Positions 1 through 5,265 of a stretch of DNA of 5,390 nt are shown in pieces. Made by a program: the position numbers and the translations under genes. The notes below the pieces were generated by a model. That model was given only the letters and a program-made list of their open reading frames with translations, had not been told where the DNA came from and did not search any database. Every line of letters begins with the position of its first letter. Within the stretch, counting starts at the first letter, position 1. The stretch is from Dietzia timorensis (GTDB taxonomy: Bacteria > Actinomycetota > Actinomycetes > Mycobacteriales > Mycobacteriaceae): NCBI RefSeq assembly GCF_020742175.1, contig NZ_DYXM01000256.1, positions 1 to 5,390 of the forward strand, written 5' to 3'.

Positions 1-568
1 CCCAGCCGATAACCGCGACCGCGTAGGCGAGCGGGCCTGTACCCAGGTCGCAGGAGCTGCGGCCGAAGATCTTCTTGCTGGCCGTCGACGCGCCCCATTC
101 GGTGGCCACCACGAGCGCAGTAGTCGCGACCGACGAGACAGCGGCCGCCCGGCCGATTCGGTTGAGCACCGGCGGGAGCTCGGCGGGCCCTTGGTGCTGG
201 GCGGCTCCGACGTCATTGGTGGTTGGGGAGAGGTGTGGTTCGGGGACCACGCCCGCCTCGGGAAGTTCGCCGCGGCGATGACGGCGAGCCACGTCTACCA
301 CCGTGGCGACCGCGCCCGAACCCAGCGCGAGACCGAGTGCCGCCGTGGCGACCCGCCCGCGCCCGGACAGCGAACCGAACAGCGCCTTCGACACGTGCGG
401 GGCGAGGAGGCTGCCGAGGCCCATCGACAGGCTCGCCATCGTGTCCTTGAACTCGTAATCGCCCGCGCGTGTGCCGGCGGCGCTCGGATTCCGCTTCTGC
501 CACACGTACTCCGCCGCCATCGACCCGACAAAGGCGGGAATCGCGACCAGGGTCAGGTCGATTCTCAA
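1..568 (-). CDS. Sterol desaturase / fatty acid hydroxylase family protein, N-terminal part (runs off left edge)
   Basis: An open frame of 189 codons runs leftward from a TTG codon at 566-568 to the window edge without a stop. The start is set by AAAGGAGG five bases upstream; the first ATG in frame is residue 17, inside a hydrophobic helix. Hydrophobic segments lie near residues 5-23, 43-66, 73-94, 141-156 and 178-189. The sequence YEFKDTMASLSMGLGSLL (38-55) resembles the conserved Y-E-x-x-D-T-x-A-S-L-x-M-G-x-G-S stretch of sterol desaturase family proteins. The last visible residues, GPLAYAVAVIGW, sit where the family begins its D-F-x-Y-Y-W-x-H-R helix. The histidine clusters that bind the di-iron centre (HX3H, HXXHH) would lie beyond the edge, so catalytic competence cannot be judged. 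Family members are integral membrane oxygenases acting on lipids; the substrate is unknown here. A polar stretch (95-140) between helices looks longer than usual. The family call rests on remembered motifs. Confidence 0.72.
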   Translation of the reverse strand, partial: MRIDLTLVAIPAFVGSMAAEYVWQKRNPSAAGTRAGDYEFKDTMASLSMGLGSLLAPHVSKALFGSLSGRGRVATAALGLALGSGAVATVVDVARRHRRGELPEAGVVPEPHLSPTTNDVGAAQHQGPAELPPVLNRIGRAAAVSSVATTALVVATEWGASTASKKIFGRSSCDLGTGPLAYAVAVIGW

Positions 569-573
569 GGAAG

Positions 574-581
574 CCTCCTTT
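574..581 (-). promoter_or_regulatory. Shine-Dalgarno site fixing the TTG start of the desaturase gene
   Basis: Read on the minus strand this is AAAGGAGG, almost the full anti-16S complement, followed after five bases (CTTCC) by TTG. It is the strongest ribosome binding site in the window. It supports a non-ATG start giving MRIDLTLVAIPAF as the N-terminus. Confidence 0.8.
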
Positions 582-616
582 GTTTCCACTCCGCGTCGCT
601 TCGGGACTGAGATGGG

Positions 617-636
617 TAGTGATGAGCACCACACTA
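617..636 (-). promoter_or_regulatory. Possible -10 element within an imperfect inverted repeat, desaturase promoter
   Basis: The ends form a 5-bp inverted repeat (TAGTG at 617-621, CACTA at 632-636), with two more pairs inside, giving 7 of 10 possible pairs. Read leftward, TAGTGT (636-631) fits the actinobacterial TANNNT -10 pattern and would place transcription start near 624, about 55 bases ahead of the TTG codon. No convincing -35 was seen. If this is the promoter, the repeat would overlap it and could be an operator. The evidence is weak. Confidence 0.25.
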
Positions 637-672
637 ATCTGTGCGCGCGTGGGCGCCTCGGGAGGGCGGGAG

Positions 673-689
673 TGTCCAGAAAACGGACA
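673..689. promoter_or_regulatory. Inverted repeat TGTCC-N7-GGACA, candidate operator
   Basis: Perfect 5-bp arms, TGTCC at 673-677 and GGACA at 685-689, flank an A-rich 7-base spacer (AGAAAAC). This 17-base spaced dyad is typical in size for a dimeric regulator site and stands out in the noncoding gap. It lies about 105 bases upstream of the desaturase start and 190 upstream of the ligase start. The regulator cannot be named. Confidence 0.4.
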
Positions 690-746
690 GTCGTAGATCA
701 CATTTATGCGGAAAGCTGAGAGTCCCTCAAGTTTTGCGGGCCCCGG

Positions 747-776
747 GTGACACCGGTTTCGCGGCGCGGCTAACCT
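747..776 (+). promoter_or_regulatory. Putative promoter of the acyl-CoA ligase gene
   Basis: GTGACA at 747-752 matches the -35 consensus TTGACA at five of six positions. After an 18-base spacer, TAACCT at 771-776 fits TANNNT. Transcription would start near 783, leaving a leader of roughly 95 bases and placing the palindrome at 795-810 just downstream of the start point. This is assigned by eye only. Confidence 0.4.
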
Positions 777-794
777 GAGGTGTAGCGGCGGCGA

Positions 795-810
795 AGTGTC
801 CTAGGTCACT
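795..810. promoter_or_regulatory. Near-perfect 16-bp palindrome, candidate operator of the acyl-CoA ligase gene
   Basis: AGTGTCCTAGGTCACT pairs at seven of eight positions (only 799/806 fails) around a CCTAGG core. It lies 68 bases upstream of the ligase ATG and just downstream of the putative transcription start, where a TetR-like repressor could block transcription. Acyl-CoA ligases are commonly under such repressors; which one, if any, binds here is unknown. Confidence 0.4.
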
Positions 811-878
811 CCGACGTCACACGCGAATAGGGCCGCGAAACGCGGCGAAAGTGCACTTAGAGTGAAAGGTTTCTTCCC

Positions 879-2486
879 ATGCAAGGACTCATGCAGGATG
901 TCCCGCTCAGCCTTCCTATCATCATGGACGGCATCGAGTCGCGCTTCGCGCACAAGCAGGTGAAGACCCACTCGATCACCGGCGAGAGCACGACGATCAC
1001 CTACGGCGAGGTCGCCGAGCGCATCCGCCGCCTCGCCGGCGTGCTCGACACCCTCGAGGTGCCGGTGCAGGCCCGCGTCGCGACGTTCGCGTGGAACACC
1101 CACCGCCACCTCGAGCTGTACATGGCCGTGCCGTGTTCGAACCGCATCCTGCATACCGTCAACCATCGCCTGTTCGCCGAGGACATCGAGTACATTGTCG
1201 GCGACGCCGAGGATGACGTGATCTTCATCGACCGCTCGATTCTCGGCGCGCTGCTGCCGATTCTCGACAAGATCCCTACCGTTCGCCACATCGTCGTTAT
1301 GGATGACGGCGTGGGGCCGGAAACCCCCGAGGGCGACGATCGCTTCCACGATTACGAGACGCTGCTCGCCGACGCCACACCGGTCACCGATTTCGATGTT
1401 CCTGACGAGCGTCAGGCCTCGGCGATGTGCTACACCTCCGGGACCACGGGGCGCCCCAAGGGCGTGCTGTACGACCACCGCTCGATGTTCCTCCACGCGA
1501 TGGCCATCCAGTTCGCCGATACGCTTGCGATCTCCGAGGCGGACCGCGTCCTCGGGATCGTGCCGATGTTCCACGTCAACTCGTGGGGCGTGCCCTACGC
1601 CGCGATGATGTGCGGTGCGGACCTCGTGCTCCCGGGTAACGCGATGACCCCGGACCTTCTCGCGAAGGCGCTCATCGAGGACGAGTGCTCGATCGGCTTG
1701 GCTGTGCCGACGCTGTGGCGCGGTATCTTCCCGCACGTGCAGGGCAAGTCGCTGCCGAAGCTGCGTCGCCTCGTCTCCGGTGGCGCGCCGATTCCCGTCG
1801 AGCTTTCCCGCGATTACCAGCGCGAGATCGGCGTTCCGCTGTCGAACGCGTGGGGCATGACGGAGACGAGCCCGCTCGTGTCGACCGGCCATGTGCCGTC
1901 CGACCGGCAGGATGCCTCCGATGACGAGAAAGTCGAGATGCTCGCGCTCGCCGGGATCACGATTCCCATTGTCCGCGTGCGCATCGTCGACGAGTTCGGC
2001 GAGGTCGTCGCCCAGGACGGCGAGTCCACGGGCGAGCTGCAGTGTCGCGGCGCGACGATCGCCTCCGGGTACTACGGCGTCGAGAACTCCGGATCCTTTA
2101 CCGAGGATGGTTGGCTCAAGACGGGCGACGTCGCGACGATCGACTCGCACGGCAACATCACGATCGTCGACCGTACGAAGGACCTGATCAAGACCGGCGG
2201 CGAGTGGATTTCCTCCGCCGAGCTCGAGAACTGGATCGCCGCAGCGCCGGATGTCGCCGAGGCCGCCGTGATCGGCCGCCCGGATCCCAAGTGGGACGAG
2301 CGCCCGGTGGGCATCGTGGTGCCGGCAGAGGGGCACAACCCGACGCCGGACACGATCCGCGAATACCTCAAGGACAAGGTCGCCAAGTTCTGGATCCCCG
2401 AGGACTACGTCTTCGTCGACGAGCTGCCGAAGACCGCTACGGGCAAGATCAACAAGGTGACGCTGCGTAAGGCGCACGTGAAGTAA
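879..2486 (+). CDS. Acyl-CoA ligase (fatty-acid--CoA ligase, AlkK/FadD type)
   Basis: This complete 535-residue protein of the ANL adenylating superfamily has the usual length for medium/long-chain fatty acyl-CoA ligases. It would activate a carboxylic acid to an acyl-adenylate with ATP and transfer it to CoA in the cytoplasm. Motifs in order: phosphate-binding loop YTSGTTGRPKG (185-195), adenine/substrate motif WGMTETSP (325-332), GWLKTGD (411-417) with the ribose-binding aspartate, hinge region RTKDLIKTGGEW (432-443), and C-terminal catalytic lysine K523 in PKTATGKINK. The N-terminus MQGLMQDVPL matches the typical M-x-G-L-M-Q-D-x-P-L opening of AlkK-like enzymes, which supports ATG 879 over ATG 891; GAAAGG at 864-869 is a suitable ribosome binding site nine bases away. 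Chain-length preference cannot be read from sequence. It is transcribed alone, divergent from the desaturase gene, and ends at a strong hairpin. Confidence 0.93.
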   Translation: MQGLMQDVPLSLPIIMDGIESRFAHKQVKTHSITGESTTITYGEVAERIRRLAGVLDTLEVPVQARVATFAWNTHRHLELYMAVPCSNRILHTVNHRLFAEDIEYIVGDAEDDVIFIDRSILGALLPILDKIPTVRHIVVMDDGVGPETPEGDDRFHDYETLLADATPVTDFDVPDERQASAMCYTSGTTGRPKGVLYDHRSMFLHAMAIQFADTLAISEADRVLGIVPMFHVNSWGVPYAAMMCGADLVLPGNAMTPDLLAKALIEDECSIGLAVPTLWRGIFPHVQGKSLPKLRRLVSGGAPIPVELSRDYQREIGVPLSNAWGMTETSPLVSTGHVPSDRQDASDDEKVEMLALAGITIPIVRVRIVDEFGEVVAQDGESTGELQCRGATIASGYYGVENSGSFTEDGWLKTGDVATIDSHGNITIVDRTKDLIKTGGEWISSAELENWIAAAPDVAEAAVIGRPDPKWDERPVGIVVPAEGHNPTPDTIREYLKDKVAKFWIPEDYVFVDELPKTATGKINKVTLRKAHVK

Positions 2487-2501
2487 GTTTGCTTGGCTTG
2501 C

Positions 2502-2519
2502 TGCGGCGTTGACGCCGCA
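2502..2519 (+). repeat. Short hairpin just after the acyl-CoA ligase gene
   Basis: TGCGGCG (2502-2508) and CGCCGCA (2513-2519) form a 7-bp stem around TTGA, or 8 bp with a 2-base loop. It begins 15 bases after the stop codon and is not followed by a T run. It may assist the larger hairpin downstream or protect the transcript 3' end. Confidence 0.45.
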
Positions 2520-2526
2520 TTGGATG

Positions 2527-2558
2527 ACCGCGCCCCGGGAACATTCCCGGGGCGCGGT
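2527..2558 (+). terminator. Strong GC-rich terminator hairpin
   Basis: Two perfectly complementary 15-base arms (2527-2541 and 2544-2558), rich in CCCCGGG, are separated by CA, so the folded stem would be about 13-14 bp with a small loop. It lies 40 bases after the ligase stop, the right place for an intrinsic terminator. Only scattered T residues follow (TACTCATTT), as is common in actinobacteria. Confidence 0.8.
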
Positions 2559-2623
2559 TACTCATTTCGGTGAAGCAATTATTCGTGGCGTTCTGTGGTC
2601 ACTGTCTACGAGCGGCAAGGTCT

Positions 2624-2628
2624 GGAGG
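2624..2628 (+). promoter_or_regulatory. Shine-Dalgarno site deciding the start of the small membrane protein
   Basis: GGAGG lies eight bases before ATG 2637. The alternative GTG at 2595 in the same frame has no comparable site, so the shorter product is preferred. Confidence 0.7.
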
Positions 2629-2636
2629 CTCGGCTC

Positions 2637-2921
2637 ATGCGAGATTTCGGCGATTCGTTAGCGTGGGGAGCGCTCTATTGGGCCTTGTTCTGTCTGGTGA
2701 TTGTCGGTGCCGCATTCACGTGGATGGTGCTCAGCGCGCCCCCGGAACCTGCGTTCCTGCTACACGACCTAATAAACGTTCCTCTTGCCACCTTGTTCTG
2801 GGCTGCACTTGCGGCAGTTTCCTACGGAGTCGTTGGAGTTCCGTTCTTCGGTCTTGTGGTTTTCGCCGTGAAGAAGGTGCGGAAGCGCCGGAAGGCTAGG
2901 CTCGCAGCTATGCCTGATTAG
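2637..2921 (+). CDS. Small membrane protein of unknown function (94 residues)
   Basis: I do not recognise this protein. From ATG 2637 it has 94 residues; the GTG at 2595 would add 14 residues (VTVYERQGLEARL and one more) but lacks a ribosome binding site. A first hydrophobic helix spans about residues 8-32 and a second long hydrophobic stretch about 48-78, which could be one long or two short helices. A strongly basic tail follows (KKVRKRRKAR, 79-88), so the C-terminus should be cytoplasmic by the positive-inside rule. The tryptophan- and phenylalanine-rich helices and GGAGG site argue for a real gene. Its third codon positions are less GC-biased than those of neighbouring genes, consistent with a poorly conserved or recently acquired gene. 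It stands alone between the ligase terminator and the convergent oxidoreductase cluster, overlapping the last gene of that cluster by four bases. Confidence 0.65.
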   Translation: MRDFGDSLAWGALYWALFCLVIVGAAFTWMVLSAPPEPAFLLHDLINVPLATLFWAALAAVSYGVVGVPFFGLVVFAVKKVRKRRKARLAAMPD

Positions 2922-3094
2922 CTGCAGTATCCGTCTGACGTGCAGACCGTGCCGGTCTCGTCGTCGAGGCCGAGAAGGTCGGTGAACGAGGTCAGGGGAG
3001 CGGCGGGCTGCTGTGCGGTCTGGCTCGAGGAACCGGCTTCTTCCGAAGAGAGCTCGGTGGCGTTCGAGCCGGGCTTGGGTGCGGGGTTGCTCAT
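2918..3094 (-). CDS. 58-residue peptide with C-terminal two-cysteine tail, coupled to the DsbA-like gene
   Basis: This short gene was found by reading the minus strand downstream of the oxidoreductase. Its ATG (3094-3092) overlaps the oxidoreductase TGA (3093-3091) as ATGA, the classic arrangement for translational coupling; GGAAGG (3109-3104) nine bases upstream can serve as ribosome binding site. The product has an N-terminal half rich in Ser, Pro, Ala, Glu and Gln and likely disordered (1-33). A short amphipathic segment LTSFTDLLGLDDETG (34-48) follows, then VCTSDGYCS (50-58) with cysteines C51 and C57. There is no signal peptide or membrane segment, so it should be cytoplasmic. Many actinobacterial DsbA/FrnE-like proteins, as I recall, carry a C-terminal C-x-P-D-G-C tail, whereas the neighbour here has none. 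The peptide may therefore be that tail as a separate chain, a redox partner, or a metal-binding peptide. Its function is unproven. Its stop overlaps that of the convergent membrane-protein gene. Confidence 0.7.
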   Translation of the reverse strand: MSNPAPKPGSNATELSSEEAGSSSQTAQQPAAPLTSFTDLLGLDDETGTVCTSDGYCS

Positions 3095-3816
3095 GCCTGG
3101 GGCCCTTCCGTGTTGCCGGCGCCTTCGGCATCGGCGGCGACCTGGCGCAGCGCTTGGCGGAAGGTGTCCGTCGGCAGCGCGCCGGGCGCGGCGAACTTGT
3201 TGTTGAAGACGAAGAATGGGACGCCGCCGGCGCCCATCTGGCGAGCTGTCTGGATTTCCTGCTCGACCACGGCGTCAGACTCCTGGGAAGTCAGGGCCGC
3301 GCGGGCTGCGTCTTCCGAAAGGCCGTGGGCGGTGGCAGCCGCGAGAATCGAGGCCTCCTCGAACGGGTTGAGGGTGCCGGAGAAGTAGCCGCGCTGCAGG
3401 TCGAGGAAGAACGCGGTGCCGGCGGCCCCGTCGTCGTCGGGATGGGCGGCGTTGATCGCCTGCATGACGCGATGGATGGCGCGCGTGTTCGCGAAGGGGC
3501 GGTCGATCGCGAAATCGCGACCGAGCTCCTCGGCGAGTGCGGCGACGTCGGCTTCCTTGGCACGTGCGACGTCATTCCCGACACCCATCTTGGCGGCGAG
3601 CATCTCGGTCGAGGTTTGGGTGACCTCGGCGGGCGAGGTCGGGTCGAGCTCGAAGGAACGGGCCCGCAGGCGCACCTTGTCCGCAAGGCCCTCCGCCTCG
3701 ATCGCCTCGTAGAGCCGGGCCTCGCCGATGTAGCACCACGGGCAGACGACGTCGGTCCACACGTCGATCTCGATGAGCGGTTGCGGGGTGGCGGGTGAGT
3801 CTGCGGGCGTGGTCAT
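3091..3816 (-). CDS. DsbA family oxidoreductase, FrnE-like (cytoplasmic)
   Basis: This 241-residue thioredoxin-fold protein has an inserted helical domain. The active site CPWC is at residues 25-28 in IEIDVWTDVVCPWCYIG, followed by RARSFELDP (52-60), typical of the FrnE / 2-hydroxychromene-2-carboxylate isomerase-like DsbA branch. The cis-proline motif is GGVPFFVF (197-204, P200), placed opposite the CXXC site as in all thioredoxin folds. No signal peptide or lipobox is present, so it probably acts in the cytoplasm as a thiol-disulfide oxidoreductase; the mycobacterial Rv2466c has the same CPWC site and uses mycothiol. Natural substrates are unknown. AAGGTG (3827-3822) five bases before the ATG is a modest ribosome binding site. 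It lies 72 bases after the YoaK-like gene and overlaps the following peptide gene by ATGA. Its C-terminal tail (after about residue 225) is flexible and lacks cysteines. Confidence 0.88.
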   Translation of the reverse strand: MTTPADSPATPQPLIEIDVWTDVVCPWCYIGEARLYEAIEAEGLADKVRLRARSFELDPTSPAEVTQTSTEMLAAKMGVGNDVARAKEADVAALAEELGRDFAIDRPFANTRAIHRVMQAINAAHPDDDGAAGTAFFLDLQRGYFSGTLNPFEEASILAAATAHGLSEDAARAALTSQESDAVVEQEIQTARQMGAGGVPFFVFNNKFAAPGALPTDTFRQALRQVAADAEGAGNTEGPQA

Positions 3817-3840
3817 GCGGGCACCTTGGGGCTAGGGGGA

Positions 3841-3859
3841 TTGTCTTCACCTAGGACAA
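3841..3859. repeat. Inverted repeat TTGTC-N9-GACAA upstream of the DsbA-like gene
   Basis: Perfect 5-bp arms at 3841-3845 and 3855-3859 lie 25-43 bases before the oxidoreductase start, in the 72-base gap after the YoaK-like gene. The spacer contains CCTAGG, and on the minus strand TGTCCTAGGT matches ten bases of the palindrome in front of the acyl-CoA ligase gene. It could be an operator for an internal promoter, but such short repeats also arise by chance. Confidence 0.2.
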
Positions 3860-3888
3860 CGCAGGCGTGGGCGAAAAAGTCCCGAACC

Positions 3889-4566
3889 CTAGAGGGGGAG
3901 GCCGAGCTTGCGGCGGCGCTCACGCTTGAACTGGTTGACGGCGGTCGCGGCGATAACCCAGGCGGTGAGAATGTGGAGTGCGTCGAGGCCCAGATTGTGG
4001 AATGACAGCGCGCCGAGAGCGCCTCCGGTCGCGAGGCACACCCACATGAGCAGCGGATAGACCCACGCGGTCCTGTCGCCGCCGAAGAAGGCGTCGACGA
4101 AACGTTGCGCCGCCTTGACCAGTGTTCCCGTGACATACGTGAGAGGCACGGCAACCTCCCCGCTGCGCTCGAACGCGGAGTTGAGCGCGCCGATCGCGAG
4201 CGAAATGAGGAGCATCGCTGCCAGGTCCGGACCAAAGGCGTGGAGGAGGGACGAGGCGAGTAGAAGCAAGGAGACGAAAGCGAGGACCGCCTCGCGCGCC
4301 CGGTAGAGGTTGAAACGTTTCGTCGTAGCGCGGTGGACGACGGTGCCGAGCATGACGCCGACGATGAACAGGATGACGCAGCGCAGCGACAGCCACATCA
4401 GGTCGGTGTGTCCCTCGATGCCGGACACCGCGATGCGCGTGGTGTTGCCGGACATGAACGACAGGAACACTCCGCCGAAGAACATGAATCCGACCGAATC
4501 GGCGAAACCCGCGGAGCCCGCGAGCGCCATGGCGAGCGCCTTCTCGCCGGGGCGATAGCGCTTCAT
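3889..4566 (-). CDS. YoaK/DUF1275 family membrane protein
   Basis: This 225-residue integral membrane protein is of usual length for the family. Conserved signatures are visible: AGFADSVGF followed by SFMSGNTT (36-43), GALNS (126-130) and TYVTGTLVK (143-151). Hydrophobic segments lie near residues 10-38, 56-77, 91-111, 113-130, 167-186 and 194-211, consistent with about six membrane helices. A basic end (KRERRRK, 214-220) should be cytoplasmic. The molecular function of DUF1275/YoaK proteins is not established. GAGGA (4577-4573) six bases before the ATG supports the start. Only 22 bases separate it from the regulator gene upstream, so the two are probably cotranscribed; the downstream DsbA-like gene follows after 72 bases with no clear terminator and may be in the same transcript. 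Confidence 0.88.
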   Translation of the reverse strand: MKRYRPGEKALAMALAGSAGFADSVGFMFFGGVFLSFMSGNTTRIAVSGIEGHTDLMWLSLRCVILFIVGVMLGTVVHRATTKRFNLYRAREAVLAFVSLLLLASSLLHAFGPDLAAMLLISLAIGALNSAFERSGEVAVPLTYVTGTLVKAAQRFVDAFFGGDRTAWVYPLLMWVCLATGGALGALSFHNLGLDALHILTAWVIAATAVNQFKRERRRKLGLPL

Positions 4567-4588
4567 TCGTGATCCTCGCGCACGCGGG

Positions 4589-5251
4589 TTATGCCTCCCT
4601 CTCCGTCAGTGCACCGAACGCGTGGGCGTGCGGGCGGTCAGGGAGGAAACCGTGGTCGACGGCCCACAAGATAGCCTGCGGGCGACGCGTCACGTCGATC
4701 CGGCGATAGCAGCTGCGTATGAGCGTCTTGACCGAATTGATGGAGATGTTCGCGTGGTGCGCGATCTCCTCGTTGCTTCTGCCCTGGGCGATGAGCGCGA
4801 GGATTTCCGCCTCGCGCGGCGTGAGGCCATTTTCGCGGCCCGGCCAGTCGCCGCGGTCGTCGTTGCCCGGCGTAGGGGAGCGCTGTGCCCGGCCCGTTCC
4901 TGCGTGGACGGCCTCGATGGCGGAGACGAGATCGGCTGCGGGCAGGGATTTCGAGATGTATCCGTCCGCACCGGAGCGCAGCGCCGATTCGATCTGCGCC
5001 TCGTCGAGGTCCCAGGTGTAGAGCACCGAGCGGCGCACCAGGGGATGGTCCGAAAGGGTGCCGACGTGAGGGTTGACCGGCTGCGGGCTCGCGAAGGAAT
5101 CGAATAGCGCGATGTCCGTGTGGGCGTCGACATCCGCATCGGAGTTGAGATCGACGAACGTGATGCGGTCGTCGAACTCGCTGAGCATATCGGCGAGCCC
5201 ACGAACGACGACGTCATAGTCGTTGACCAGCGCGACGCGAATGGGACTCAT
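4589..5251 (-). CDS. LuxR/NarL-type response regulator
   Basis: This 220-residue protein has an N-terminal receiver domain (about 3-118) and a C-terminal LuxR-type helix-turn-helix (about 142-204). In the receiver, D51 (IALFDSF) is the predicted phosphorylation site, with T79 and K101 (GYISKS) as the other switch residues. The acidic pair is N10-D11 rather than the common D-D/E-D. A polar linker (119-141) leads to LTPREAEILALIAQGRSNEEIA and the recognition region SINSVKTLIRSCYRRI, both typical of DNA-binding NarL/FixJ regulators. No histidine kinase gene is visible in the window. The start is fixed by the receiver beginning at residue 4; no Shine-Dalgarno precedes it, and a TANNNT element lies just upstream, so the transcript may be leaderless. 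It lies 22 bases ahead of the YoaK-like gene, a plausible target along with the rest of the cluster. The receiver is somewhat divergent around D51. Confidence 0.88.
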   Translation of the reverse strand: MSPIRVALVNDYDVVVRGLADMLSEFDDRITFVDLNSDADVDAHTDIALFDSFASPQPVNPHVGTLSDHPLVRRSVLYTWDLDEAQIESALRSGADGYISKSLPAADLVSAIEAVHAGTGRAQRSPTPGNDDRGDWPGRENGLTPREAEILALIAQGRSNEEIAHHANISINSVKTLIRSCYRRIDVTRRPQAILWAVDHGFLPDRPHAHAFGALTEREA

Positions 5252-5259
5252 GGGAAGCT

Positions 5260-5265
5260 AGCTTA
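5260..5265 (-). promoter_or_regulatory. Possible -10 element for leaderless transcription of the response regulator
   Basis: On the minus strand TAAGCT (5265-5260) fits TANNNT and ends eight bases before the A of the ATG, close to the 6-8 base distance seen for leaderless actinobacterial transcripts. No Shine-Dalgarno lies between it and the start. No clear -35 was found. Confidence 0.35.

Larger units (their letters stand above)
569..878. other. Divergent intergenic region between the desaturase and acyl-CoA ligase genes
   Basis: These 310 bases separate two divergently transcribed genes and hold no credible coding frame; the open frames crossing it have biased, arginine-rich shadow translations. 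It contains the Shine-Dalgarno sites of both genes, three inverted repeats (617-636, 673-689, 795-810) and a plausible promoter for the rightward gene. A shared control region for two lipid-metabolism genes is a reasonable inference, but no known operator was recognised. Confidence 0.6.

Noticed and set aside
213..701. A 162-codon minus-strand frame crossing the desaturase start
   Set aside because: Arg/Gly/Pro-rich shadow without a ribosome binding site; the alternative frame with AAAGGAGG and a TTG start gives a coherent membrane protein.
801..2477. A 558-codon open frame antisense to the acyl-CoA ligase gene
   Set aside because: It mirrors the ligase gene in a frame kept open by GC-rich third positions. 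Its translation is rich in Arg, Asp, His and Val with no recognisable domain, and the sense strand carries a complete set of enzyme motifs.
2595..2636. GTG-initiated 14-residue extension of the small membrane protein
   Set aside because: No Shine-Dalgarno before GTG 2595, whereas GGAGG is well placed for ATG 2637.
3091..3110. Programmed -1 frameshift fusing the DsbA-like protein to the cysteine peptide
   Set aside because: The peptide frame is -1 relative to the oxidoreductase, and GGGCCCC lies just upstream. However, that heptamer is not in the slippery X-XXY-YYZ phase, and the ATGA overlap with its own ribosome binding site explains expression more simply.
3013..3798. A 261-codon plus-strand frame opposite the DsbA-like gene
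   Set aside because: Its Gly/Arg/Glu-rich translation lacks motifs and lies over the CPWC-containing oxidoreductase; it is a composition shadow.
4622..5107. A 161-codon plus-strand frame over the response regulator
   Set aside because: No domain resemblance, and it is antisense to a clear receiver plus helix-turn-helix protein.
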